DNA from: MED-G17 sp963991985
GTDB taxonomy: Bacteria; Bacteroidota; Bacteroidia; NS11-12g; UBA9320
DNA: 64,000 bases
Reading direction: 5' to 3'
Assembly: GCA_963991985.1 (NCBI GenBank)
Contig: CAXDRX010000008.1
Location: 1 to 64,000, forward strand
Shown: piece by piece, positions 9,801 to 18,506 of the stretch
How positions within the stretch are numbered: the first letter of the stretch is position 1
How the letters are laid out: each line of letters begins with the position of its first letter
Made by a program: the position numbers and the translations under genes
Notes under the pieces: model-generated
What the model was told of the DNA's origin: nothing
Databases searched by the model: none
The model's input: only the letters and a program-made list of their open reading frames with translations

Positions 9801-10676
9801 GTGGATCGTAAAAAATTTTTGCATCATTTTTTTGTGATTGGTGCCGGATTGGGCATCACAAAAAATGTGTTGGGACAAAAAAAGGATACGAAATCTACTT
9901 ACAGACAAATGATTGAACAAGTCGGCTTCAATCATTTGCCCCAAAAAAATACCCATACGATGAATAGTATATTTCACAAAGCAAGCAGCAGAGGTCATGC
10001 AGATCACGGGTGGCTAAAAAGTCATCACTCATTCAGTTTTGCCAGTTATTACAATCCCGATCGAATGCATTTTGGTGTGTTAAGGGTTTTAAACGACGAC
10101 CATGTTGAAGGTGGAAAAGGATTTGGAACACATCCGCACGACAACATGGAAATCATTTCTATTCCCCTGCAAGGAGACTTGGAACATAAAGACAGCATGG
10201 GCAACACAACCGTAATCAAAGAAGGAGAGATCCAGGTAATGAGTGCTGGAACTGGAATTTATCATAGCGAATACAACAAAAACCAACACCAAGCAGTGAA
10301 ATTCTTGCAAATTTGGCTGTTCCCCAACAAAAAGAATGTTCAACCTCGCTATGACCAAATTTCATTGAACGAAAAATCCATTGAAAATCAATTCTTTCAA
10401 ATTTTGTCTCCCAACCCAGAAGATGAAGGTGTTTGGATTCACCAAAATGCTTGGTTTCATTTGGGAAAATTTACTGAAAATAAAGAAATAATCCAAACCT
10501 TAAAACATCCAAACAATGGTCTATATGTATTTCAAATAGAAGGAAAATCAACCATCGGCAACCAAACCCTAGAAAAACGGGATGGCCTTGGGATTTGGGA
10601 TATAAAAAATATAACGATTCAAGCAAACGAAGGATCCAAAATACTGCTCATGGAAGTACCTATGCGAATGGGCTAG
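9801..10676 (+). CDS. Pirin family protein with an N-terminal signal-like extension
   Basis: 291 residues from GTG 9801. The bicupin pirin domain (quercetin 2,3-dioxygenase YhhW-like) begins near residue 54 at MNSIFHKASSRGHADHGWL. The metal ligands are visible as two His in THPHDN and a His/Glu pair in YHSEYN. The extra N terminus begins MDRKKFLHHFF and continues with a hydrophobic run, resembling a Tat signal with RK in place of RR. Starting instead at ATG 9960 would give an ordinary cytosolic pirin of 238 residues. Pirins bind Fe or Ni and some oxidise quercetin; an exported one would be unusual. Confidence 0.82.
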   Translation: MDRKKFLHHFFVIGAGLGITKNVLGQKKDTKSTYRQMIEQVGFNHLPQKNTHTMNSIFHKASSRGHADHGWLKSHHSFSFASYYNPDRMHFGVLRVLNDDHVEGGKGFGTHPHDNMEIISIPLQGDLEHKDSMGNTTVIKEGEIQVMSAGTGIYHSEYNKNQHQAVKFLQIWLFPNKKNVQPRYDQISLNEKSIENQFFQILSPNPEDEGVWIHQNAWFHLGKFTENKEIIQTLKHPNNGLYVFQIEGKSTIGNQTLEKRDGLGIWDIKNITIQANEGSKILLMEVPMRMG

Positions 10677-10706
10677 TTTATGACAAAGGTCTATTATTTT
10701 TGAATA

Positions 10707-11327
10707 GTGCTTCGACTTTTATTGCTTGTTGGCTTATTCGGGAGTCCTTTGATTTCTTCTGCCCAAAAAAAACTAATGGTGGGTAAGCAAGGCAAGCCCT
10801 TATCGGATATACGTTTTGAAGTCTTTAAATTCTATTTGGGAAACTTTTTCTTTTTCAACGTTGACCACCAAATCATTGGACAAGAAAATGACTTTTTTCT
10901 TATTGATATTTCCGAAAAGGAAATGGATACCCTGCCTTTCATTATTCCCAGAGAAACCAAAAGCATCCGCTTTTCTTTCGGTGTTGACAGCAGCCTTCAA
11001 CATCAAGCTACCTTTACTGGCGACTTGCATCCTTTCAATGGAATGTATTGGACCTGGCAAGCTGGCTATATAAATTGTAAAATTGAAGGCCAAATTACAA
11101 AACAGAATGGCTTGGAAAAATTCACTTTTCATTTGGGTGGTTTCTTGGGAAAATACAAAGCAGATCAAAACGTCTCTATTGTGGCAGATAATGAAGATGG
11201 ATTTCACTGGTTTGTCGACATGAAAAATTTAAGCAAACTCGTATTTCAAAATCCTCAAAAAAAAATTATGCGACCTTCGTTAGATGCCGTAACTCTTTCA
11301 CAGAAAATTGTCCAAACTTTTCAATAA
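10707..11327 (+). CDS. MbnP-type copper-binding protein, secreted
   Basis: 206 residues from GTG 10707, with a signal peptide ending ISSAQ. It matches the MbnP family: a beta sandwich with RFSFGVDSS, TGDLHPFNGMYWTW (Trp115, Trp117), GYINCKIEG and FTFHLGGF in order. In the characterised family a tryptophan is oxidised to kynurenine by the partner MbnH and helps form a copper site; which Trp applies here is inference. It overlaps the MbnH-like gene by 20 bases, so the two are translated together. TATTTTTG at 10695-10702 resembles a -7 box but lies almost on the start codon. Confidence 0.85.
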   Translation: MLRLLLLVGLFGSPLISSAQKKLMVGKQGKPLSDIRFEVFKFYLGNFFFFNVDHQIIGQENDFFLIDISEKEMDTLPFIIPRETKSIRFSFGVDSSLQHQATFTGDLHPFNGMYWTWQAGYINCKIEGQITKQNGLEKFTFHLGGFLGKYKADQNVSIVADNEDGFHWFVDMKNLSKLVFQNPQKKIMRPSLDAVTLSQKIVQTFQ

Positions 11328-12306
11328 ATATCTTTTTGTACTTTTTGTGCTGATTTGCTTGGCTTTTGTTCCAACCAAAAAGAAAAAAAAGTGGCCAAAA
11401 CCCATTCAAACGAATTCGGATACGCTTCGCTTAAACGAAAAAATATTGCTTGGTCGAGCGCTATTTTTCGACCCCTTATTATCTTATGACAATAGCATTT
11501 CATGTGCTTCTTGCCACTCCCCCTTCAATGCTTTTGCACACAGCGACCACCGCCTGAGCCATGGAATTTTTGACTCGATTGGTCAAAGAAATGCACCCCC
11601 TCTCTTTAACTTGGCATGGCAAAAAAACTTTACATGGGACGGTCGTGCGCATCACATTGATATGCAAACACTTGCTCCAATAAATGACCCAAGAGAAATG
11701 GGTGAAAAAACAAAGAATATAATTTCCAAGCTAAAGAAAGATAGTTTGTACAAAAGCTTATTTTTTTCAGCTTTTCAAGATAGCTCTATCCAATTGATTC
11801 ACTTTTTAAAAGCAATCTCCGCTTTTGAGCTTTCTTTAATTTCCAACAACAGCAAATACGACCAAATTATGGAAGGAAAAGATACTTTTCGATCGATCGA
11901 AAGGAAAGGCTACAAAATTTTTCAAAAAAACTGCGCGGTTTGCCACCGAGAACCTCTTTTTTCAAGCTATGAATTCGCCAACAATGGATTGGAAATAGAC
12001 AGTAATCTGCTTGATTTTGGAAGAGGCGAAATTACAGGAACAAAGGAAGACAGCATGACCTTCAAGATTCCTTCTCTTCGGAATTTAAACTATACAGCTC
12101 CTTACATGCACGATGGCAGATTTTCTTCGATTCGGGAAGTTTTAAACCACTATCAATCACAAAAAAACACAAGCATAAAAAACTTAAAAATGGCATTGAA
12201 TGAACGCCAAAAAACCGAATTAGTTGCTTTCTTGAAGACATTGAATGACACTTCCTTTTTGTTGAACCCCAAAAATCAATATCCCTCGCAAATTTTACAT
12301 AGATAA
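11308..12306 (+). CDS. MbnH-type di-haem peroxidase (MauG/bacterial cytochrome c peroxidase family)
   Basis: 332 residues from TTG 11308; no ATG exists before the first haem motif. An N-terminal membrane anchor or signal is followed by haem site 1 in SCASCH and haem site 2 in CAVCH. The family signature QRNAPPLFNLAW...NFTWDGRA lies between them. Next to an MbnP gene this is best read as MbnH, the enzyme that uses two high-valent haems to oxidise a Trp of MbnP. A plain peroxide-scavenging cytochrome c peroxidase is the alternative. The ATP-independent location would be the periplasm. Confidence 0.85.
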   Translation: MSKLFNKYLFVLFVLICLAFVPTKKKKKWPKPIQTNSDTLRLNEKILLGRALFFDPLLSYDNSISCASCHSPFNAFAHSDHRLSHGIFDSIGQRNAPPLFNLAWQKNFTWDGRAHHIDMQTLAPINDPREMGEKTKNIISKLKKDSLYKSLFFSAFQDSSIQLIHFLKAISAFELSLISNNSKYDQIMEGKDTFRSIERKGYKIFQKNCAVCHREPLFSSYEFANNGLEIDSNLLDFGRGEITGTKEDSMTFKIPSLRNLNYTAPYMHDGRFSSIREVLNHYQSQKNTSIKNLKMALNERQKTELVAFLKTLNDTSFLLNPKNQYPSQILHR

Positions 12307-12329
12307 AAAGTTTGATTATCTTCGAAATC

Positions 12330-13652
12330 ATGCGATTCCTCCCATTTTTGTTATCAATCCTAATTTGGTTCCAACCAAAAGCACAATCCAATCCAGCCAT
12401 CACCAGTTGGTTACAAAACACTACAGAAACAGGCAATTACTATTTGTCAGGCAACTCAATGGCAATCGATAATGGGATCTTGTACAATTGTCAGAAAATT
12501 GAGTATTCCGAAAATTTTGTATATGTTCACACGCATGGAATTCCATCCTACCCTACAGGACCTTTTCAAGACGGAAATCCTTCGCAGGCAGAAAATCAAA
12601 ATGCTATTTTTCAAATCCCTTTAAATCCGACAGAAGAAACAGGAAACAAACAAAGCACTACGGCGGGAAATATTGGTATCTTTATCAATGGAGTGGCACT
12701 TTTCGATTATCGAGATGGTGTTGCCTGGAATCCCCAAACAAATGCCCTATGTGGAGGACCCGGAAATCCAAGATGTCCCGGCGATATGGACTGGAATAGA
12801 GATGCGGTTCCCGCTGAAATGGAGGGTTTTGACTGCTCAAAAGGACATCCGTCAAAAGGCAATTATCATCACCACCAAAATCCTACTGCTTTTAAGCTGG
12901 ACAAAAATGTTGTTTCCACTATTTGCAACCTTTATGATGCAGACGGATTGTACGCAATTGACCAAACAAAACATTCTCCTCTAATTGGGTTCGCTTACGA
13001 TGGTTTTCCAATTTATGGCGCTTATGGCTACAAAAATACAGACGGTACTGGCGGAATTGTTCGAATAAAATCAAGCTATGAGTTGAAAAATATAACTTCT
13101 CGTCTCAATGGTCCAGATGTGGACAACAGCTACTTTTTGGGCTATTTTAAAGAGGATTATCAATATGTAAAGCACGATGAAGAAGACTATTTGGATGAAC
13201 ACAACGGACGATTTTGTGTAACCCCAGAGTACTCCAATGGCACCTATGCGTATTTTGCAACGGTAGATGAAAATTGGAACTCTGTCTACCCCTATGCAAT
13301 TGGCCCAACCTTTTATGGCCAGTACCAAAATAGATCGGTAAATTCAGTGGATGAAAATACCACTGTCTATGAAAAATCAGCCAGTATTGATGCAAAAGCC
13401 AAAATGGAAATACAAATTTTTCCCAATCCAAGTGCCGAATTAATCGCCGTACAAACCAAAGGGCTAAATCTGAATACTTTGTCTGTTCATATGCTCAGCA
13501 TCAATGGAGAAGAAGTATACAAAGGCCAAATAAATAGTGGACAAACGCTAAGCTACATTTCAACAGAGGCTCTTTACTCAGGAATGTATATCCTTGTCGT
13601 CCGCAGCAACAAGGATATTCTACTACAAGAAAAAGTAAAAGTTGTCCGTTAG
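12330..13652 (+). CDS. YHYH domain protein, secreted by T9SS
   Basis: 440 residues from ATG 12330 (signal peptide MRFLPFLLSILIWFQPKAQ). The YHYH domain is recognisable from GNYHHHQNPTAFK and from LIGFAYDGFPIYGAYGY, with the name-giving YHYH reading YHHH here. Histidine richness suggests metal contact. The last 80 residues form a T9SS domain starting IFPNPSAEL. It lies 23 bases after the MbnH-like gene on the same strand, so a three-gene copper-related operon is likely. The role of YHYH proteins is not established. Confidence 0.82.
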   Translation: MRFLPFLLSILIWFQPKAQSNPAITSWLQNTTETGNYYLSGNSMAIDNGILYNCQKIEYSENFVYVHTHGIPSYPTGPFQDGNPSQAENQNAIFQIPLNPTEETGNKQSTTAGNIGIFINGVALFDYRDGVAWNPQTNALCGGPGNPRCPGDMDWNRDAVPAEMEGFDCSKGHPSKGNYHHHQNPTAFKLDKNVVSTICNLYDADGLYAIDQTKHSPLIGFAYDGFPIYGAYGYKNTDGTGGIVRIKSSYELKNITSRLNGPDVDNSYFLGYFKEDYQYVKHDEEDYLDEHNGRFCVTPEYSNGTYAYFATVDENWNSVYPYAIGPTFYGQYQNRSVNSVDENTTVYEKSASIDAKAKMEIQIFPNPSAELIAVQTKGLNLNTLSVHMLSINGEEVYKGQINSGQTLSYISTEALYSGMYILVVRSNKDILLQEKVKVVR

Positions 13653-13653
13653 A

Positions 13654-14310
13654 CTAGGTGGTTTCTGACTGTAAATAGGCTTGCTTAAGCATCGGGCAAA
13701 TTTTGTACCGGTCCTCTTTGGTATCATCAAACAAGGCTTCTAGCGTTTCGTACACATCTTTCACCCCGTTTTTGGCAACCCACTCAAAGGGTCCGAAAGG
13801 ATAATTTGTACCCAACTTCATTCCTTTGTCAATGTCTTCGGGAGTCGATGTTCCTTCCTGGACGGTATAGAAAGCTTCGTTGATGATCATAAACAAAACT
13901 CTTGGAGCAACCATCCCAATACGATCATCCACAATCTCATAATTCCACCCCAATTTTTTCATCAAATCTTCCAAAATATTTACTTCACTTTTCTTTAGTG
14001 CTGAAACTTCTTTTTTATCCAATGTCAAAAATCCGTCTAGCGCATTGAGTCCAAAAATATTTTCATTTCTCGGATTATCATTCAGATATAATGCTTGTTT
14101 CAGACTACATTTTACAGATGCCAAAATCAAAGGAGTGTTTTCTGCTCTTTGATATTTGTCAAAATCTTGATGATCATCGAAATCCAAATCTATAATTAAG
14201 TCGACCTGATTAAAGTCATTCTCTTTAATTTGTAATACCTTGCAGGCTGACGAAAAACTTGGCAGCAAACTTTGGCACTTTTTTTCAGTACCCATTAAAC
14301 CAACATGCAT
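13654..14310 (-). CDS. 3-hydroxyacyl-CoA dehydrogenase C-terminal domain protein with a degenerate Rossmann part
   Basis: 218 residues from ATG 14310 (an in-frame TTG lies at 14319). The second half is the 3HCDH C-terminal helical domain: GRxxxxPRVLFMIINEA-like VAPRVLFMIINEAFYTVQEG, then DIDKGMKLGTNYPFGPFEW. The first 100 residues match the size of part of a Rossmann domain but have no GxGxxG nucleotide loop. Family enzymes oxidise 3-hydroxyacyl-CoA with NAD. This one may have lost NAD binding or need a partner. It diverges from ridA. Confidence 0.75.
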   Translation of the reverse strand: MHVGLMGTEKKCQSLLPSFSSACKVLQIKENDFNQVDLIIDLDFDDHQDFDKYQRAENTPLILASVKCSLKQALYLNDNPRNENIFGLNALDGFLTLDKKEVSALKKSEVNILEDLMKKLGWNYEIVDDRIGMVAPRVLFMIINEAFYTVQEGTSTPEDIDKGMKLGTNYPFGPFEWVAKNGVKDVYETLEALFDDTKEDRYKICPMLKQAYLQSETT

Positions 14311-14336
14311 AGAAAGCAAAAATACGGCAGATTAAA

Positions 14337-14723
14337 ATGAAAGAAGCAAAAGTCATCAAAACCCCAAACGCACCCGCTGCCATTGGCCCTTATCATCAGG
14401 CCATTAAGGTCAATGGTTTTTTGTTTTGCTCTGGGCAAATTGCCATCGACCCCAAATCTGGAAAACTTGTAACGGAAAATATCAGCCAAGAAACAAAACA
14501 AGTAATGGAAAACATCAGTGCCCTATTGAAGGCCGAGTCATTAGGCACCTCGGACATTGTAAAGACGACCATATTCCTAAAAAATATGGACAATTATGCA
14601 GCAGTAAATGAGGTATATGCAAGTTATTTTCAAGATGAGAATTTTCCTGCTAGAGAGGCTGTAGAAGTTTCCAGATTGCCCAAAAATGTTAACATTGAAA
14701 TTTCTATAATTGCATCTATCTAA
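14337..14723 (+). CDS. ridA: RidA family enamine/imine deaminase
   Basis: 128 residues, the normal RidA length. Signatures are TPNAPAAIGPYHQA at the N terminus, LFCSGQIAIDP, and FPAREAVEVSRLP with the arginine that binds the substrate carboxylate. RidA hydrolyses reactive 2-aminoacrylate-type enamines released by PLP enzymes. The stop and the next gene's ATG overlap (TAATG at 14721-14725), so the next small protein is translationally coupled. Confidence 0.92.
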   Translation: MKEAKVIKTPNAPAAIGPYHQAIKVNGFLFCSGQIAIDPKSGKLVTENISQETKQVMENISALLKAESLGTSDIVKTTIFLKNMDNYAAVNEVYASYFQDENFPAREAVEVSRLPKNVNIEISIIASI

Positions 14724-15064
14724 TGGCCATTGAACTACCTCGAATTCCTTACAAGAGAAAAGGAAACAGACGATTTAACTATGTACCGAAATATTACAAC
14801 GAAGAAAAAGAACGCCTGCGATCACAAATAGCATTTCATCAAGACAAAAACAAGAATCCCTCCAAAGACATTCATCAAATAAAAAGAAATATTAGAAATA
14901 GTTTTGGTTACCAAAACGCAGAAAAATCAAGATATAATCTCGACGAAAAAGGAAGGAAATTGAGTATTCTAGCCATTGCAGTTATTCTTTGTTTGATTCT
15001 ATATTTGGCTACTGAAGGTAGTTTATTGAGCAAACTATTTGATATATTTTATCCCCAAGCCTAA
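14723..15064 (+). CDS. Small basic membrane protein, hypothetical
   Basis: 113 residues. The first 75 are strongly basic and polar (RIPYKRKGNRRFNYVPKYY...), followed by one transmembrane helix (LSILAIAVILCLILYLATEG) and a short tail. This suggests an inner-membrane anchor with a cytosolic basic region. It is coupled to ridA by a one-base overlap and followed three bases later by mutL. I recognise no family function. Confidence 0.75.
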   Translation: MAIELPRIPYKRKGNRRFNYVPKYYNEEKERLRSQIAFHQDKNKNPSKDIHQIKRNIRNSFGYQNAEKSRYNLDEKGRKLSILAIAVILCLILYLATEGSLLSKLFDIFYPQA

Positions 15065-15067
15065 ATT

Positions 15068-16873
15068 TTGCAAAGCGAAAATATTTCAACGATCCAAGTC
15101 CTTAGCGATGATGTTGCCAATCAAATAGCTGCAGGAGAAGTTGTACAGAGACCTGCTTCTGTGGCCAAAGAATTGTTGGAAAATGCCATAGACGCCAAGG
15201 CAACAAATATTGAATTGTTTATCGAAGAAGGAGGAATTCGCAAAATTTTGGTGAAAGACAACGGAGTGGGTATGAGCGCCCTTGATGCCAAATTATGTTT
15301 CGAAAGGCACGCTACTTCAAAAATTAGCAATGCAAAAGATCTTTTTAAGCTCAAAACATTTGGTTTTCGCGGTGAGGCACTTGCAAGTATTTCTGCTGTT
15401 GCTAGGGTAACGCTTAAAACCAAACTTGAAAACCAACAACTTGGCACTGAAATTAAAATAGAAGGAAGCCAGTGGGTACACCAAAAAACAATCGCATGCC
15501 CTCAAGGAAGCCAATTAGAAGTAAAATCAATATTTTACAATATACCCGCCCGAAAACATTTTCTCAAGTCTATACACACAGAAACAAGGCATATAGTTGA
15601 AGAATTTAATCGTGTGGCCATTTGCAATCCAGACATTCAATTTACAATGTACAATCAAGACAAGGTGCTGCTTAAATTTCCAAAAAGTACATTCAAGCAA
15701 AGAATTGCTCAGGTTTTTGAAATTGAACAGGAGGAAAAGCTATTGGAAGTAGAAGAAAATACCGAAATCGTTAATATTTTTGGCTATGTGGGAACTCCAT
15801 CCACTGCACAAAGAGCAAGAGGCAAACAGTACTTTATTGCCAATGGACGCTTTGTAAAAGACAATTACCTCAACCATGCCATTGTCCAAAATTTCCAAGG
15901 CTTCATCGAAGACAAAAAGTTTCCCGTCTTCTGTCTTCGGTTGGAGGTTCAACCCCACAAAATTGATATCAATATTCACCCTACCAAAACAGAGGTAAAA
16001 TTTGAAGAACAACGATATATATACCAAATTCTTCAATCTGCGATAAAAAAAACTTTGGGACAGCATTATCAGGTACCAAACATTGAAGGAGAAAATTTGC
16101 TGAAAAATTTAGGTCTAAAATCGCCAGATGAAATAGGTTTTGTGAAAAACCCAAATACCCAGAAACAAGAAATACCAGCCTATTTTTTTGATTCTTCAAA
16201 AGCCAAAAAACAAAGCTGGCCGAAATTATTCAAAACAGATGAAATTTTAGATACTAAAGAAGTGACGACTAGGCAAAAACCACTTTTTGCGCAAAAAGAA
16301 AAAAGCGTCCAAATTGGCCATTGCTTTCAAGTGAACAATTCTTATATCGTAGCCGCCATCAACTCAGAAATGTACCTAGTTCATCCGCAAAGGGCGCATC
16401 AACGGATTCTCTTTGAACGACACCTAAATGCACATCGAATGCAAAATGCTGTTTCACAAGAATTGCTTTTCCCACGAACCATTGAATTGACAACTTCCGA
16501 TGCCCTTGTTATGCAAGAACTCATGCCTTTGCTCAATACAATGGGTTTTCATATAGCCGAATTTGGTCGGAATACTTTTATCATCAATGGAATACCTCCA
16601 CAGATCATCAAAGGAAATGAAGAGAAAGTTGTCATTCAAATTTTAAACAATTTTCGTCGCACCCAAATTCCAAATAAATCGGATTTAGAAGAGCAATTGG
16701 CCCACTCGATAGCACTTTCCACTTGCATACCCAGTGATAAAGTTTTGGAAGACAAGGAGCAACTTGAATTGGTTCATCAACTTTTTAATTGCAAATACCC
16801 TGCATTTACTCCTGCCAAGCGAGCAATATTTCATAAATTTGATGCTAATTTTCTGTCTACTTTCTTCAAATAA
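15068..16873 (+). CDS. mutL: DNA mismatch repair protein MutL
   Basis: 601 residues from TTG 15068; no ATG precedes the conserved N terminus. The GHKL ATPase domain is intact: IAAGEVVQRPASV, ELLENAIDA (general base Glu), DNGVGM and GFRGEALASIS. The C-terminal dimerisation domain is present, but the endonuclease motif DQHA(X)2E(X)4E reads HPQRAHQRILFE at about residue 438, losing the Asp and the first Glu. MutL couples mismatch recognition by MutS to strand excision. Here it may act without nicking, as in E. coli. It is followed two bases later by the first rhomboid gene. Confidence 0.95.
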   Translation: MQSENISTIQVLSDDVANQIAAGEVVQRPASVAKELLENAIDAKATNIELFIEEGGIRKILVKDNGVGMSALDAKLCFERHATSKISNAKDLFKLKTFGFRGEALASISAVARVTLKTKLENQQLGTEIKIEGSQWVHQKTIACPQGSQLEVKSIFYNIPARKHFLKSIHTETRHIVEEFNRVAICNPDIQFTMYNQDKVLLKFPKSTFKQRIAQVFEIEQEEKLLEVEENTEIVNIFGYVGTPSTAQRARGKQYFIANGRFVKDNYLNHAIVQNFQGFIEDKKFPVFCLRLEVQPHKIDINIHPTKTEVKFEEQRYIYQILQSAIKKTLGQHYQVPNIEGENLLKNLGLKSPDEIGFVKNPNTQKQEIPAYFFDSSKAKKQSWPKLFKTDEILDTKEVTTRQKPLFAQKEKSVQIGHCFQVNNSYIVAAINSEMYLVHPQRAHQRILFERHLNAHRMQNAVSQELLFPRTIELTTSDALVMQELMPLLNTMGFHIAEFGRNTFIINGIPPQIIKGNEEKVVIQILNNFRRTQIPNKSDLEEQLAHSIALSTCIPSDKVLEDKEQLELVHQLFNCKYPAFTPAKRAIFHKFDANFLSTFFK

Positions 16874-16875
16874 AA

Positions 16876-17643
16876 GTGTTTGGATTCAATCGATATAGCA
16901 ACAACACCTCTGAGGTAGTCCGCAACATTGTGACCTTGAACATTGGCTTTTTCATGCTCACATGGCTTGGTCCACGGTTTATTGGATTGGACTTTTATCA
17001 TCTATTTGGCTTGCATCACTACACTTCGGGCTACTTCAAACCATGGCAGCTCCTTACCCATATGTTTATGCATGGCAATTTGTTCCACCTTTTTTTCAAC
17101 ATGTTTGCTGTTTGGATGATTGGCAGTTATCTGGAAAGACTATGGGGAGGGAAACGTTTTTTGATTTTTTACTTTTTTTCTGGAGCTGGGGCAATTTTAT
17201 TGCACACCCTTGTACAAGATTACCAAATAGGCCAAGTTGTAAAATTTCTTTCTGGCGAACAAATTGAAATGATTCGAAGCACCACCAATTATTCGTTCAA
17301 TGAAATTGTTGCCCTCAATCCAAGTTCTAGTGCCTCAATCATCAAGTACAATAACCTTGTCAATACACCAACAGTTGGCGCCTCGGGTGCTGTTTTTGGT
17401 ATTTTAGGAGCCTTTGCTCTTTTGTTCCCAAATACTGAGCTTATGCTTATGTTTTTGCCCATTCCAATAAAAGCAAAATGGTTTGCCATTGGTTATGGTG
17501 TCCTAGAACTATTCTTGGGGGCAAAAGGAGTTGCCAATGGTGCTAGTGATGGCGTGGCCCATTTTGCCCACGTAGGTGGACTAATTTTTGGCATTCTTTT
17601 GGTTCTTTTTTGGAACAAAACCAACAAAAAGGAGTTCTTTTAA
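16876..17643 (+). CDS. Rhomboid family intramembrane serine protease (first of two)
   Basis: 255 residues from GTG 16876. Six or so membrane helices; HMFMHGNLFHLFFNM in helix 2, the catalytic serine in GASGAVFG, and the partner histidine in FAHVGG. Rhomboids cut transmembrane substrates within the bilayer. There is a longer-than-usual loop between helices 3 and 4 (LVQDYQIGQ to NTPTVG). Its stop overlaps the next gene's ATG, and both follow mutL on the same strand. Confidence 0.92.
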   Translation: MFGFNRYSNNTSEVVRNIVTLNIGFFMLTWLGPRFIGLDFYHLFGLHHYTSGYFKPWQLLTHMFMHGNLFHLFFNMFAVWMIGSYLERLWGGKRFLIFYFFSGAGAILLHTLVQDYQIGQVVKFLSGEQIEMIRSTTNYSFNEIVALNPSSSASIIKYNNLVNTPTVGASGAVFGILGAFALLFPNTELMLMFLPIPIKAKWFAIGYGVLELFLGAKGVANGASDGVAHFAHVGGLIFGILLVLFWNKTNKKEFF

Positions 17644-18506
17644 TGGTGATTACTGATTGGTGGGAAAATATTAAGGTTCGTTTTAAGTTGGGAGAATCAG
17701 CTGTCAACCAGTTGCTGTTCATCAATATCGTTGCTTTTTTTATCTCCTACATTCCTAGAATTCTATCTTATTTCTTTTTAATCAACCTGACTGGAATCAC
17801 AAGATTGTTTTATTTACCTGCCGATCTATCCAAGCAAATCCTTCAACCCTGGTCGTGGCTCAGTTACATGTTTCTTCATACCGGTTTCAATCACATCCTA
17901 TACAACATGCTTTTTTTCTTTTTTATTGCCAACCTATTGGAAGGATTTTTGGGCGCCAAGCGCATTTGGAGGTTGTATTTGGTTGGAGGTGTCTTTGGGG
18001 GACTATTTTTTGTATTTTCCTACAATGTTTTTCCTGTCTTTGCATCGGTACTGGAGGGGTCAACCTTGGTGGGAGCTTCTGCATCTGTATTGGCTGTAGT
18101 GGTTGCAGCGGGCACTTATTTGCCGGATTATTCTGTAAGGCTATTTGGCATCATACCAATAAAGTTAAAGTGGTTGGCACTTATTTCTATCGCTTTGGAC
18201 ATTGCCATGATTGAACAAAGTAATCCAGGCGGACACCTGGCCCATTTGGGTGGTGCTATGTATGGTTATCTTTATGTTTTGAATTTAAAAGGAAAAATTA
18301 ATATGCCTAGCTTAGACAACTTATTGGAAAAAGTGAAGAGAAAAGACAGACCTATCGATGAACGAAAAGTGAAAAGAAACAAAGCCTCTAAAAACGATTT
18401 TCCAAATCAAGAAGAAGTAGACACCATTTTGGATAAAATATCAAAAAAAGGGTACAACAGTTTAACCAATAAAGAAAAAGATATTTTGTTTAGAGCTTCC
18501 GAATGA
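17643..18506 (+). CDS. Rhomboid family intramembrane serine protease (second)
   Basis: 287 residues from ATG 17643 (TAATG overlap with the first rhomboid gene). The motifs are YMFLHTGFNHILYNM, the serine site GASAS (Ser146; the usual glycine after Ser is Ala) and the histidine in HLAHLGGA. A cytosolic tail of about 70 residues ends with EEVDTILDKISKKGYNSLT, a short helical module common at the end of Bacteroidota rhomboids. It overlaps the next gene by four bases. Confidence 0.9.
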   Translation: MVITDWWENIKVRFKLGESAVNQLLFINIVAFFISYIPRILSYFFLINLTGITRLFYLPADLSKQILQPWSWLSYMFLHTGFNHILYNMLFFFFIANLLEGFLGAKRIWRLYLVGGVFGGLFFVFSYNVFPVFASVLEGSTLVGASASVLAVVVAAGTYLPDYSVRLFGIIPIKLKWLALISIALDIAMIEQSNPGGHLAHLGGAMYGYLYVLNLKGKINMPSLDNLLEKVKRKDRPIDERKVKRNKASKNDFPNQEEVDTILDKISKKGYNSLTNKEKDILFRASE

